Source: Gemmatimonas aurantiaca
Lineage (GTDB): Bacteria; Gemmatimonadota; Gemmatimonadetes; Gemmatimonadales; Gemmatimonadaceae
Assembly: GCF_037190085.1 (NCBI RefSeq)
Contig: NZ_JBBCJO010000006.1
Span: forward strand, 1 to 64,000
Reading direction: 5' to 3'
DNA length: 64,000 nt
Shown here piece after piece: positions 41,848-51,592 of the stretch. How positions within the stretch are numbered: position 1 is the stretch's first letter; each line of letters opens with the position of its first letter. Made by a program: the position numbers and the translations under genes. Under the pieces are notes generated by a model. That model ran no database searches, was not told where the DNA came from, and saw nothing but the letters and a program-made list of their open reading frames with translations.

Positions 41848-42372
41848 TCACTCCGCCACGATGCGCGCCGTCACGATGCGCGCCGTCACGATCACCTGCC
41901 CGAGGTGCCGCATGCCATGTTCGGCACCGTGCACCAGGCAGCCGAGAACCGTACTGGGCAACTGCGCCCGACCGATCGTCCGGACATCGTTCAACGTCGC
42001 GGCATCGATGGCGCGCAATGCGGCGAGACTGGTATCGACGCGGGCACTGAGCTCGGACAGCAGGATCGCCCGCTCTTCATCCGTCACCGGCTCACCCTCC
42101 CGTTGCAGCGCGGCGCGTTGGGCTTCGTTCAGCGACTCACCACGTGCGTAGGTGAACAGCCGATCGAGTACACCGGGGATATGCCGCACATGGAACGCGA
42201 TGCTGGCCACACCCGCCGGGCGGGCGTTCCAGGCGTCCACAGGCAGGTCCCGCACCGCGGCAGACACTTCGTCGCGCATTTGCAGCAGCATGTGCGCCAC
42301 GGGTTGCAGTGACGCCGGCACACCGTCCACCGGCCCGCGCTGCCACCACTCGAGCGCCGACGGCGCAGTCAT
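41848..42372 (-). CDS. DinB family protein
   Basis: A 174-residue four-helix-bundle protein. The DinB metal-binding pattern is suggested by His in IAFHVRHIPGVLDRL (about residues 58-72) and HGAEHGMRHLGQVIV (about 149-163). DinB-like proteins include thiol transferases for mycothiol or bacillithiol and many of unknown reaction. The last residues are a short repeat, VTARIVTARI, made by a 15-bp tandem repeat (41860-41889). A second DinB-like gene lies upstream by ten bases, so the two are probably co-expressed. Confidence 0.82.
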   Translation of the reverse strand: MTAPSALEWWQRGPVDGVPASLQPVAHMLLQMRDEVSAAVRDLPVDAWNARPAGVASIAFHVRHIPGVLDRLFTYARGESLNEAQRAALQREGEPVTDEERAILLSELSARVDTSLAALRAIDAATLNDVRTIGRAQLPSTVLGCLVHGAEHGMRHLGQVIVTARIVTARIVAE

Positions 42373-42382
42373 GCGATGGTCC

Positions 42383-42829
42383 TCACGCGCCGAACTGTCG
42401 CAGGTGATGATCGAGGTGTTTCCATGTCAACTGCCCCCATTGTGCGCTGGTGAGTGTTCCGAAGAGGGGATGCGCAGGCCACGCCGTGCGAGTGCGTTCC
42501 CGGTCGAACCGTTCGACAAGTCCCACCAGACTGTCGCGTTCGGCGTCCCAGTGCTCCGGCGTCCGCGCCAGCAGCTCCGGTGCCGTGGGCGCGCCCTTGG
42601 GAAAGGGTACCACATTCAGCACCAGCCACTTGCTGATGCCCAGGCGCGCCAGGGGAACATCCTTCGGCGCACAGGGCAGATCACCATAGGCCATTCGCAT
42701 GGCATCGGCGCAGTGGGCCAGCATCTGCGGCGCAGTCATGCGCCCCCAGCGAGCGGGCGACTCGGGATTCAGGGTGCCGATGCGCGCCGTCATCGTGGCG
42801 CGCGTTGCGGCATCGGCCAGTGTGGGCAT
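42383..42829 (-). CDS. DUF1569 (DinB-like) protein
   Basis: A 148-residue protein of the DUF1569 group within the DinB superfamily. It shows RWGRMTAPQMLAHCADAMRMAYGD (about residues 27-50), LARLGISKWLVLNVVPFPKGAPTAPEL and the closing TSAQWGQLTWKHLDHHLRQFGA with clustered histidines. Those histidines probably bind a metal. No biochemical role is established. It lies directly upstream of the other DinB gene, in the same direction. Confidence 0.82.
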   Translation of the reverse strand: MPTLADAATRATMTARIGTLNPESPARWGRMTAPQMLAHCADAMRMAYGDLPCAPKDVPLARLGISKWLVLNVVPFPKGAPTAPELLARTPEHWDAERDSLVGLVERFDRERTRTAWPAHPLFGTLTSAQWGQLTWKHLDHHLRQFGA

Positions 42830-42912
42830 ACTGGAAACTATCCCCTGTCGACAACATCGTCAGCTCCAGCCGCGTATGCCGTTACGGACGGGTCCCCAAT
42901 ACACTTCCGATC

Positions 42913-43992
42913 ATGCGCTTCACCTCCCCCGCTGCTCTCGCGAGTCTGCTCGCCACACTCGCCACCCCGCTCACCATCTCCGCCACGACGGCCGCCGCCG
43001 GTCCCTGCACCAGGGCGGTGACCGCCTGCGAGCGATGGGTCACCTTCGGCAAGGGCCCGGCCCGCTCGATGGTGTACGCCACGTACTCCCTCGACGCGGC
43101 CAATCCGAACCTGACCCGCGCGCTCATCATGGTGCATGGCGCAGGACGCAATGCCGATCACTACTTCGAAACGGCCAATGCGGCCGGTTTTCTGGCGGGC
43201 GCGCTAGAGAACACCCTCATCATCGCCCCGCGATTCATTGCCGGTCAGGACAAGCCCTCGGCCAACGAGGTCATGTGGCCCGAAGGAGGCAACTCCTGGC
43301 GTGCGGGAGGCATGTCGCCCAACAATCCCACCATCTCGTCGTTCGATTTTGTCGACGAACTGGTGCGCAAGCTGTCCAACAAGAAGAACTTCCCCAAGCT
43401 CACCCGGATCGTGATCGCCGGCCATTCCGCAGGCGGCCAGTTCGCCACGCGATACGGCATGGTGAACAAGGTGCACGACACGCCGGGCGTGGAGCTCTCG
43501 TATGTGGTGGCCAATCCGTCCAGTTATGCCTGGCCGTCGGCCGTGCGACCGCTGCCCACCGGTGATGCCAATCCGGTCGATGCCGACAAGGCCGCGCTCG
43601 GACGCGATGGAGAGAAGGTGCACACCAACTACACCTTCGGTGCGGCCGACGCCGGCAAGGCGCCCAACTACAACCGGTGGCCGGCTGGTCTCGAAAATCT
43701 CGCGGGATATTCGGCGGGTATGGACACGGCGCAGTTGGTGAAGCAGCTCGTGAAGCGTCCGGCCACCTACCTGCTGGGCCAGGTGGACGTGCTGCCGCTC
43801 GGTGGATTCGACTCCTCGCCCAACGCGATGGCGCAGGGCCCCACCCGTCGCGCGCGTGGTGAAGCGTTCTTCAAGTACGTGAACGAAACACTCGGCGCGA
43901 AGCACAACGCGATCATCGTCTCCGAATGTGGGCACAACGACCGGTGTGTCTTCACCACCGACGTCGTACTGCCGGTGATTTTCCCGAAGTGA
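42913..43992 (+). CDS. Secreted alpha/beta hydrolase
   Basis: A 359-residue exported hydrolase. A signal peptide (about residues 1-28) precedes a Cys-containing start of the mature protein (GPCTRAVTACERW). The core shows HGAGRNADHYF (oxyanion region, about 76-86) and the nucleophile elbow IAGHSAGGQFATRYG with Ser172. A likely catalytic His is in SECGHNDRCVF near the end. It resembles esterases of the PHB-depolymerase/feruloyl-esterase type. No lid domain is obvious. It diverges from the DUF1569 gene and converges on the TonB receptor. Confidence 0.8.
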   Translation: MRFTSPAALASLLATLATPLTISATTAAAGPCTRAVTACERWVTFGKGPARSMVYATYSLDAANPNLTRALIMVHGAGRNADHYFETANAAGFLAGALENTLIIAPRFIAGQDKPSANEVMWPEGGNSWRAGGMSPNNPTISSFDFVDELVRKLSNKKNFPKLTRIVIAGHSAGGQFATRYGMVNKVHDTPGVELSYVVANPSSYAWPSAVRPLPTGDANPVDADKAALGRDGEKVHTNYTFGAADAGKAPNYNRWPAGLENLAGYSAGMDTAQLVKQLVKRPATYLLGQVDVLPLGGFDSSPNAMAQGPTRRARGEAFFKYVNETLGAKHNAIIVSECGHNDRCVFTTDVVLPVIFPK

Positions 43993-44010
43993 AATAATCG
44001 ACGGGGCACG

Positions 44011-44035
44011 GGGATCCGGTATCGCATCGGATCCC
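44011..44035. terminator. Stem-loop between converging genes
   Basis: GGGATCCG at 44011-44018 pairs with CGGATCCC at 44028-44035 (9-base loop). It sits midway between the stops of the hydrolase and the TonB receptor and could terminate both. No T-run is present. Confidence 0.5.
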
Positions 44036-44049
44036 TGTACCACCGCGTC

Positions 44050-47000
44050 TCATTTCTTCACCTGCGGCACCGTATGCCGTAATGTGACACTGGAGCCGAA
44101 GTACATCCGCGAGTTCTTGCGCTCGGCAGGCGTGCGGGTCAGCATGTCCTTGAGCATGCTGAACACGTCGGCCTGCTGCGGCGTGAACACCTCGGCCACC
44201 AGCTCCGGCTGACGCCAGAACAGCTCCCAGTACGCCGTTTGTGTGGTCTTCACGGAATCGAGCGCAGCCTTGCTGGCCACCCCTTCCGGTTGTGCCGCCA
44301 GGTACTGCACCAGAGGGCGGTAGATCGCACGCACACTGTCGCTGTACAGCGAATCGAGCTCACGCATGCGGGCCAGTTGCGGCGGGGTGAGCAGCAACGA
44401 GTCCGACTCCGCCACCATCAGGCGGTGGATACTCGACGTCTCGCGCAGATAACGAGTCATGAGCGAGTCCTCGCTCCGGCGCACCCACTGTCCGTTCACA
44501 CGGACAGGCTCCACGTTGCGACGCAGCGCCTGCAGATCGTAGTCGGTGTGCAGGCGCAGGTTCACATCCAGCGTGATGCGGAACGGATCACGGAATGCCA
44601 GCCGCGAGGGACGCGTTTCCGCAAAACGCGGATTGACGTCGTATCGGAACATGCGTCCGCCGGCGTCGAATCCGCGCGGCACCAGCAGCACCGGATCCGG
44701 TGTCGTGACACCACCCCAGCCACGCATGTCACCACCGCCATGCACGAGCTGATCCACGCCGGCCAGGATGTTGTTGGCGAATACGTTCACCACCACACGA
44801 TTGAGCCAGCTGTTCCGGCGATTGCTGAACGGCGGTGTCCAGTTCGCCGACAGCGTGCGCGTCCACGGGCCACGGCAGGCATTGCGCGTGGCCGTGCGTC
44901 CCATGGTCGCATCGAGACACTCCCGCGCCACCGGACTGCCCGTTTCCCGGAGCGTGCGCAACGATGCCGCCAACGCCGCATCCGACGTGCGCGACGGATC
45001 GGGTACATAGGCCCGATCGCCGCTCCGTCCATCGCCGTTCACATCGCCCTGCACCAGCGGTGTGAACGGCAGGCCCGATTGCAGACGCGAGAAGAGGGTG
45101 AACGCCCCCATCCGGGTGCTCTTCCCGAACTGCAACAACCACACGTGACGCGCATCGGACGCCGCCGGCGCCCATTCGATCGCGCGCGGATCGCCGTACG
45201 CCGCGCCGTCGAAGCCCCGCTGCTGACGGTCCACCCGCTGCAACGTGTACGTGGCCGTCATGAACGGCCACGTACGCCAGCGACGATCGAAGCGATCCAT
45301 GCCCACCGACATCGTGACCTGCCCGCCGCGCCCTCGCAGATCGCTCGACATCACGTCCACCCGACTGAACGCCGCACTGCGTCGCGCCTCGACCGCCGAC
45401 AGCGCGCCCGATCCGGCGTCGATGGCCGAGGGGGACACGAACACGGCGCGATCGCTCTCGCCGCCGAGCACGAAGCGTGACGCGCCGGCAAAATTGCGAT
45501 CCACCAGCGACGGCTGATCGAGATCGAGCGAGGCGAGTGCGCTGGCGCGGAACATCATCTTCCAGCGCAGCGTGTTGTAGTCGAGTGATGCCCGCCAGCT
45601 GCGTGGCACATCGAAGTGGCGATCCAGCACGGTCACCGCTGGCGCCCGCTCGGCCAACGGGCCGCTGCCGTCGGCACATTGCGATGGCAATACCGACGAT
45701 GACGTGGGCCACACGGGTGTGGGCACGGCGGCACCCACACAGGACAACGACAGCGAACTGCCGGGCAAGCCGGTACGCGCGGCCGCATCGGCCAGCACGT
45801 CCGGACGCCACAGATCGCGGAACTCCCCTATGCCACCGCGCAGCACACCGGTGGGATAGCGGAACCAGGTGCCGGTCTCACTGAACGACGCGCCACCGCC
45901 ATTGTTGCGCGCCTTGTTGAACGCATACGTGAACCCCACCCGCGGACTCACATGCAGCCGCGGACCCACACCGCCGGTGGGCAGGTCCAACGTCTGCTCG
46001 AGCACCGTATTGCGCGCTGGTGCGTCGAGTGCCCCATTGCCCTCCACGCGCAGGCCGTATTGCAGCGAAAAGAACCGCGACGGTGCCCAGGCATGCGAGG
46101 CCGCCACCGCACTGTTCCAGACGCGGCCCGTGCGATCGGGATTCACGAGAGTGCGGGTGTACGACACCGCATGATTGCTCAGCAGATCGTCGAGCGAATT
46201 GAAACTGTAGCGTCCGAACGTGCTGCCACCGCCGGTCTGCACGAGATCGTCCACGCGACCCCAGACGATGGCCCGCACCGTGTGCCTGCGGCCACGGATA
46301 TTGCGCACGAATTCGTGGTTCGCCTCGGCGGTCCATCGCGTCGATGCCAGCACGTCGGTGCCGCGTCCACCCAGCGACAGCGAGGCAATGCCGGCGTCGT
46401 TCGCCGTGGCGTCACCGGTCGTCCGCACGAGCACGTCCACGGCCGGCGCGTCGAGATAGGGTGTGCCGGTGCTGCGCACCACCCCAACGTTGAGCCGCGT
46501 CTGCTGGAACGTGCTGAACGCCGGCCCCGACCAATGGCCAAGCGCCAGAATGCCGCCATACGACTGATCACGACGCGCCGAGCCCGCACTCGGCGCCAGC
46601 AGCGGCGCGAGTCCTTCGTTGTCGGCACGCGCGTCGTTGGCGTACACGGTGAACGAACGGGTCCAGCTCGTGTCGGTGGTCAGATCGAAACGGGCCAGCA
46701 CTCCCAACCCATCGCGGCGCACCGCGCCCGGAGCATCACTGACCAGCGGCAATCCACGCTGCAACGCCGCCTGCCGCGCCCGCCGTACGGAATCGATCGA
46801 CACGCCCGAACGTTGGTAGGCGAGTGGCGAGGCATCGGCAAGCGTGAACAGATCGCGATCGTTGCGCGACACGTCCACGGCCACGTTGTATGTGAGCACA
46901 CCGCGGATGGCTTCACCATCCATGCCACCCGATGCCCGCCAGCTCTGATTGGTTGCTCCCAGCGCGCGCCCGACCGCGTCGGTGGATTGCAGCGCGCGCA

Positions 47001-47772
47001 GATCACCCGTGAAAAAGAGCGCGCGGTTCTGATAGTCCCGGCTGCCGGGTGACAGGCGCAGATCGATGTTCGCGCCCGAGAAGCCTCCGCGCGTGGCGTC
47101 GTAGGTGGCGCCGGTCACGCGCGTCTCGACGCGTGCGGCGCGCGGCACACTGCCGGCACCCATGGCAGCGCCATTGAGCGTGGTGAGATTGCTGGTACCC
47201 GATGCGCCGAGCATGGATGGTCCCCCGGGTCCCATGATCATGCCGGGCATGGTGGAGACCGTGGTATTGATGTCTCCACCGGCGCTCGGCGGCAGTCCCG
47301 CCGTCACCCCCTGCCGCCAGGCCTCGCTCGATCCCGTTTCCTGGCTCATGGGACTCACATTCGTGGACACCCGCGCCGGCACGGCGGCGTTCACGTTCAC
47401 CGCCTCGAGTGTGGTCACATTGCCAGACAGGATGAAGTCCACCGTGTACTCACGTTCCGTGCCCACGCGCGTGACGCGTCGACGCGCCGACCTGAAGCCG
47501 CTGGCCTGGACCGCCACCAGATAGTCGCCGGTGCCTTCGGCGAAGGTGATGCTGTAGCGGCCACTGTCGTTGGTGACGGCCTGCTGCAGCAGCCGGTCCG
47601 GCCCGCGCGTGGCGAACACCGTGGCGCCCACGATCACCAGTCCGCTGTCGGACATGACCCGCCCACGCAACGTCTCGGGTTGAGCCAGCCCGACACGGGG
47701 CACGAGCGACAGCAGACTCAGGCCAAGCAGCAATGCCGACGATCGGCAGAGAGAATGGAACATCGGACGCAA
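44050..47772 (-). CDS. Oar-like TonB-dependent outer-membrane receptor
   Basis: A 1,240-residue outer-membrane protein. A signal peptide (to about residue 30) is followed by a carboxypeptidase-type regulatory domain (about 33-115, LRGRVMSDSGLVIVGATV ... GYLVAV-type strand), a plug domain rich in Gly/Met (about 130-260), and a long beta-barrel. A helical stretch at about 1095-1210 (TPPQLARMRELDSLYSDSVR) interrupts the barrel before the final strand MYFGSSVTLRHTVPQVKK. Oar-type receptors import or secrete large substrates and protein cargo. The gene is monocistronic, with no TonB or ExbBD nearby. ATG 47763 is an alternative start. Confidence 0.88.
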   Translation of the reverse strand: MRPMFHSLCRSSALLLGLSLLSLVPRVGLAQPETLRGRVMSDSGLVIVGATVFATRGPDRLLQQAVTNDSGRYSITFAEGTGDYLVAVQASGFRSARRRVTRVGTEREYTVDFILSGNVTTLEAVNVNAAVPARVSTNVSPMSQETGSSEAWRQGVTAGLPPSAGGDINTTVSTMPGMIMGPGGPSMLGASGTSNLTTLNGAAMGAGSVPRAARVETRVTGATYDATRGGFSGANIDLRLSPGSRDYQNRALFFTGDLRALQSTDAVGRALGATNQSWRASGGMDGEAIRGVLTYNVAVDVSRNDRDLFTLADASPLAYQRSGVSIDSVRRARQAALQRGLPLVSDAPGAVRRDGLGVLARFDLTTDTSWTRSFTVYANDARADNEGLAPLLAPSAGSARRDQSYGGILALGHWSGPAFSTFQQTRLNVGVVRSTGTPYLDAPAVDVLVRTTGDATANDAGIASLSLGGRGTDVLASTRWTAEANHEFVRNIRGRRHTVRAIVWGRVDDLVQTGGGSTFGRYSFNSLDDLLSNHAVSYTRTLVNPDRTGRVWNSAVAASHAWAPSRFFSLQYGLRVEGNGALDAPARNTVLEQTLDLPTGGVGPRLHVSPRVGFTYAFNKARNNGGGASFSETGTWFRYPTGVLRGGIGEFRDLWRPDVLADAAARTGLPGSSLSLSCVGAAVPTPVWPTSSSVLPSQCADGSGPLAERAPAVTVLDRHFDVPRSWRASLDYNTLRWKMMFRASALASLDLDQPSLVDRNFAGASRFVLGGESDRAVFVSPSAIDAGSGALSAVEARRSAAFSRVDVMSSDLRGRGGQVTMSVGMDRFDRRWRTWPFMTATYTLQRVDRQQRGFDGAAYGDPRAIEWAPAASDARHVWLLQFGKSTRMGAFTLFSRLQSGLPFTPLVQGDVNGDGRSGDRAYVPDPSRTSDAALAASLRTLRETGSPVARECLDATMGRTATRNACRGPWTRTLSANWTPPFSNRRNSWLNRVVVNVFANNILAGVDQLVHGGGDMRGWGGVTTPDPVLLVPRGFDAGGRMFRYDVNPRFAETRPSRLAFRDPFRITLDVNLRLHTDYDLQALRRNVEPVRVNGQWVRRSEDSLMTRYLRETSSIHRLMVAESDSLLLTPPQLARMRELDSLYSDSVRAIYRPLVQYLAAQPEGVASKAALDSVKTTQTAYWELFWRQPELVAEVFTPQQADVFSMLKDMLTRTPAERKNSRMYFGSSVTLRHTVPQVKK

Positions 47773-48086
47773 AGCACGAGTGATCGAAACGGCGCGGACA
47801 TCACTCTGACAGCCTGTGAGCCGGAACCGTTGCGGGACGAGTGCAAACGATACGCCCCCGGTCCATCGGCCGCCATCAGGATGCCGCAGGTAAGGACGCC
47901 GGCCCCTCGCCTTCAGCGGTCGGTTCAGAGGCGTACGTACTCGGATACGTGCGGGACAGCGGCGCCCGAACCGGGAGGAGATGTCGCGTGACGCGCCGCC
48001 GTGGAAGAACTGTTGTCACTTGTATGATCCGTTCGGCATGGGCGCCTGTACCCTGCCGAACCGAGCACCTCAGGGCAGGAGGAGTC
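47773..48086. other. Intergenic region between divergent genes
   Basis: These 314 bases separate the TonB receptor and a small lipoprotein gene. I see no gene, clear promoter or repeat. An open frame crosses it from 47841, but only its downstream end has a ribosome binding site and a family-like signal peptide. Confidence 0.55.
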
Positions 48087-48686
48087 ATGTCTGCGATTGC
48101 CAATCGTCGGTCTTTCCCAGTGCGTGTGGCGTTCACCGCCATGGCAGTACTGAGCAGCATGCAGGTCTTGGCCGCATGCCATGAGCGGATCGCCGGTGTC
48201 GATACCACACCCCGCCGAACCGGAGAGGCGCTGCAGACCGACGCATTGTACTACGACGCGCCACGGGTCGACGAAGGTTGGTTGCCGCCACGATTCCAAC
48301 GTCGCTTTCAGGTGGTGGCCACCTACACCAACCGCACGCAGGAAACCGTGTACATCGATACGTGCAGACCGGATGCTTCCGGTCCGATATACGGGATCAC
48401 CATCGCGGGCAAGGAGAACTCCCCGAGATACTCCATCTTCAGCCCCATCTGGGGATGTGTGGGCCACGATCAGCACATTGCCGTGCCTCCCGGAGCAAGC
48501 CGGACGGATACCCTCACCATATCTGGACCCAACGAATTTGATCACTTCACGGGTGAACCGGGCGGTCTGCTCGACCCCCGACTCCGGCTGACATACGGCG
48601 TGAGGCCGTGCCAACCGGAGTCACCGTGCGGCGCAACCCGTACAATCGTCCTGTCGAACATTTTCGAAGTGCGGATGCCTCGCTGA
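48087..48686 (+). CDS. Small lipoprotein, unknown function
   Basis: A 199-residue exported protein. The start at 48087 is strongly supported by AGGAGGAG just upstream. The signal sequence ends VLAACHER, a lipobox-like site with Cys about residue 31. The mature part is beta-rich, with FQVVATYTNRTQETVYIDTC (about 70-89), an IFSPIWGCVG segment and NIFEVRMPR at the end, and contains four further cysteines that could form disulfides. I do not recognise the family. It stands alone between the receptor and the AraC gene. Confidence 0.7.
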   Translation: MSAIANRRSFPVRVAFTAMAVLSSMQVLAACHERIAGVDTTPRRTGEALQTDALYYDAPRVDEGWLPPRFQRRFQVVATYTNRTQETVYIDTCRPDASGPIYGITIAGKENSPRYSIFSPIWGCVGHDQHIAVPPGASRTDTLTISGPNEFDHFTGEPGGLLDPRLRLTYGVRPCQPESPCGATRTIVLSNIFEVRMPR

Positions 48687-48723
48687 ACGGCCGGCGGCAA
48701 TCCCGCGGCGTTCACGAAAGCCT

Positions 48724-49845
48724 TCACGCGCGTGCAGAGGCCCGGTCCGGGCGCGTACCATCACGCATATCGTCGCGCGCATCGTCAACGAATGCACGTG
48801 GACTCTTCCCCGTCCAACGTTTGAAGGCACGGGAAAATGCGGCGGCTTCCGAAAAACCCAGCAACGCCGCGGTCTGCTGCACCGTCGCCTTCTGCTCCGC
48901 GAGATAGTGCAACGCGAGAGACTCACGCAACCCCGCGACCACCTCGGCAAACGTGGTACCCTCCGCTTTGAGATTGCGCAGCAACGTCTGCCGACTCATG
49001 GACAGCGCACTGGCCACGGCCGGCATGCTCACGGCACCTTCGGCGAGCAACGGACGCACCACGGCTTCGACACGCCCCCGGCAACTTCGGGTGCGCTGCA
49101 GGGCGGCCAGCTGCGCATCGGCATGAGACGCGAGAATGCGGTGCGTGGTGCGTGGCGTGGCCTGGAGAGGATGATCCCACCACGCCGGATCGAGTAGCAG
49201 CGCGTTGCGATCGGTGCCGAATGTCACTGGCACCTGGAAGACATCGGCATACTCCTGCGCGTGTGACGGTGCGTCATAGCTGAAATGCACGGCCCGCAAA
49301 ACGGGGTGGCTGGCACGCAGTCGCATGCCCACGGCAAACCGGGCGAAGGTCGACTCGGTGAGTTCGCGCGTACTGTCGACATGCGGACGTGTGTCGAACA
49401 TCCAGATGCCCTCCTCCACGCGTTCGATCCGGTACCGGTCCACGTCCGGCGCCTCACCAAAATCGAAGGAAAGGCGCGCAAACCGATTGAGCTGCACGAA
49501 CGCGTCGGCCACGGTGCCCGAAGCACTGCCGATGGCGCCCACGACGGAGACCTGCGCGCACGCCACCGCAGCGCCCCAATGCAGCGCCAGCGCGGAATCG
49601 CCCGTCATCGCGCTCGCCTGACGCACCAGCCGGAGGTAGGCCGCCAACGGAATGCGGTGATCAGGATGGGTCAGAGCGACAGCATCGATACCGGCGGCAT
49701 GCAACAACCGGGTACGATGACACCCTCGTTCGACGGCATACTCGAGGACCCCTTCGGTATAACCCACCGACATCGTGGCCGAGGAGAGCAGCGGGGGAAG
49801 CGGAGGGATCGGCGTGCGAGACATGGGAAGGCTTGCATGGGGCAT
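48724..49845 (-). CDS. AraC-family transcriptional regulator
   Basis: A 373-residue activator. The N-terminal two thirds match the arabinose-binding-like domain found in OruR/ArgR-type AraC proteins (VLEYAVERGCHRTRLLHAAGID, HWGAAVA). The C-terminal DNA-binding domain has two helix-turn-helices: VSMPAVASALSMSRQTLLRNLKAEGTTF (about residues 278-305) and VQQTAALLGFSEAAAFSRAFKRWTGKSP (about 322-349). It is divergent from the DUF2306 membrane protein, the likely first target. The effector is unknown. Alternative ATGs exist within the first 25 codons. Confidence 0.88.
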   Translation of the reverse strand: MPHASLPMSRTPIPPLPPLLSSATMSVGYTEGVLEYAVERGCHRTRLLHAAGIDAVALTHPDHRIPLAAYLRLVRQASAMTGDSALALHWGAAVACAQVSVVGAIGSASGTVADAFVQLNRFARLSFDFGEAPDVDRYRIERVEEGIWMFDTRPHVDSTRELTESTFARFAVGMRLRASHPVLRAVHFSYDAPSHAQEYADVFQVPVTFGTDRNALLLDPAWWDHPLQATPRTTHRILASHADAQLAALQRTRSCRGRVEAVVRPLLAEGAVSMPAVASALSMSRQTLLRNLKAEGTTFAEVVAGLRESLALHYLAEQKATVQQTAALLGFSEAAAFSRAFKRWTGKSPRAFVDDARDDMRDGTRPDRASARA

Positions 49846-49992
49846 GTCTCCTCACAACGCAGAAAGACCCCTCCTGGATTCAACGAGACGTCACCCTGGG
49901 ACGGAGCAGGCCACCGCCTGCATGATGCCGGCGATCATGTGATTGAGTCGGGCGATCATCGATCCGTGAGCGCGGCATGCGCACGATGCATC

Positions 49993-50811
49993 ATGACTCG
50001 TTCGACCCAACAGGCACCATCGCCATCCGCACGATGGCTGACCATCTCGGCGACCGCATGGACCGCCGTGGCACTCACCAGTCAGTTGTTCTTCGCCTCC
50101 TACATCACCGGCCTGTATGGCGGAGGGGCGGCAAGGGGACGTCTGGCACAATCGCTCGATACGGTGATGCCGCGTGGTCATGTGGAAGGCGACACCGCGG
50201 GAAACGCCGTACTCGTCACGCATCTGATCATGGCGGTCGTGCTGATCGCCGCCGGCGGCGTGCAATTGCTTCCCATCGTCAGGCGGCGAATGCCCCGTCT
50301 GCACCGCTGGAGCGGTCGCCTGTTCGCGGCCATGGCATCACTGCTGGCCATGAGCGGACTCTATCTCGTCTGGGTGCGTGGCGGTGCCGCAGGTGACATC
50401 GGCAACCACCTCGGCGTGAGTGCCAACGCGGTGGTGATCCTCGGTGGTGCCTTCATGACGGTGCGTACGGCGCGGCAGCGGCGGTTCAGCGTACACCGGA
50501 AATGGGCGCTGCGTCTGTATCTGGCCGCGAATGGGGTCTGGTTCTTCCGCATCGGTCTGATGCTGTGGCTCGTCATCCATCAACGGCCCGTGGGCTTCGA
50601 TCCGCACACGTTCACCGGACCATTTCTGACGACACTGGCTTTTGCGCAATTCCTGCTGCCCCTTGCGGTACTCGAAGGCTACCTGCGTGCCCGCGAGCAC
50701 CAGCAGGTCATGAAGCAGTGGACCATGGCGGGCATACTGACGCTGTGTACGGTGGCCACCGCCATCGGCAGCGTCGGCGCGGCCCTCATGATGTGGTGGC
50801 CGCGCCTCTGA
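49993..50811 (+). CDS. DUF2306 integral membrane protein
   Basis: A 272-residue membrane protein with about seven hydrophobic helices. The DUF2306 pattern is seen as HLIMAVVLIAAGGVQLLP, RRMPRLHRWSGRLFAAMA, MTVRTARQRRFSVHRKWALRLYLAANGVWFFRIG and FAQFLLPLAVLEGYLRAR. The paired histidines (RLHRWSG and VHRKWALR) are conserved in the family and might bind heme or a quinone, but function is not established. The start at 49993 lies before the first helix; longer frames upstream are antisense to the AraC gene. It is divergent from that regulator. Confidence 0.78.
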   Translation: MTRSTQQAPSPSARWLTISATAWTAVALTSQLFFASYITGLYGGGAARGRLAQSLDTVMPRGHVEGDTAGNAVLVTHLIMAVVLIAAGGVQLLPIVRRRMPRLHRWSGRLFAAMASLLAMSGLYLVWVRGGAAGDIGNHLGVSANAVVILGGAFMTVRTARQRRFSVHRKWALRLYLAANGVWFFRIGLMLWLVIHQRPVGFDPHTFTGPFLTTLAFAQFLLPLAVLEGYLRAREHQQVMKQWTMAGILTLCTVATAIGSVGAALMMWWPRL

Positions 50812-50829
50812 TCCGCCGTCAGCCAGTCG

Positions 50830-51519
50830 TCAGGTCGTCTCCTCTCCGATCGCGCGATAGACCACCGCGCCGAGAGCACCCCCGACGATCGGCGCCACCC
50901 AGAACAACCAGAGCTGCGCCACCGCCCATCCTCCCACGAATACCGCCACACCGGTGCTGCGTGCCGGGTTCACCGACGTATTGGTGACCGGAATGCTGAC
51001 GAGGTGAATGATCGTGAGTCCCAGGCCGATCGCGATCGGCGCAAAACCGCTCGGTGCGCGCTTGTCGGTGGCCCCCAGAATGATGATGAGGAAGAACGCC
51101 GTCATCACCACCTCGCTCACGAGCGCCGCCACCATGGAATAACCACCCGGCGAGTGCTCCCCGAATCCGTTCGATGCAAATCCCGCCGACACATCGAAGG
51201 CGGGATTGCCGCTGGCGATGACATACAACACACCACCGGCTGCGATCGCGCCCAGGACCTGCGCCACGATGTACGGCACGAGCTTCGCGGCGGGGAAACG
51301 TCCTGCAACACAGAGGCCGATCGATACGGCGGGGTTGAGATGACACCCCGAGATGTGTCCGATGGCAAAGGCCATCGTGAGCACCGTGAGTCCGAACGCC
51401 AGGGCCACACCGAGCAGTCCGATCCCGACATTCGGGAACGCCGCTGCGAGCACCGCACTGCCACAGCCACCAAGCACCAGCCAGAACGTCCCGACGAACT
51501 CTGCACCGTACTGCTTCAT
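50830..51519 (-). CDS. aqpZ: Aquaporin Z
   Basis: A 229-residue water channel. Both NPA motifs are present: GCHLNPAVSIG (about residues 59-69) and NTSVNPARSTG (about 181-191). The six helices, two half-helices and the selectivity-filter residues expected of AqpZ (including the Arg after the second NPA and His in IIHLVSIPVTN) are in place. It speeds osmotic water flow across the inner membrane. The gene appears to stand alone, 73 bases downstream in the genome of the peroxidase stop and converging on the DUF2306 gene. Confidence 0.94.
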   Translation of the reverse strand: MKQYGAEFVGTFWLVLGGCGSAVLAAAFPNVGIGLLGVALAFGLTVLTMAFAIGHISGCHLNPAVSIGLCVAGRFPAAKLVPYIVAQVLGAIAAGGVLYVIASGNPAFDVSAGFASNGFGEHSPGGYSMVAALVSEVVMTAFFLIIILGATDKRAPSGFAPIAIGLGLTIIHLVSIPVTNTSVNPARSTGVAVFVGGWAVAQLWLFWVAPIVGGALGAVVYRAIGEETT

Positions 51520-51592
51520 GCCGGCCTCTCCGTGAAGAATGGTATCGGAGAAGTTGCGTCTCCGGAGAGATCCGGCAAGGGTCAGGATCGAG

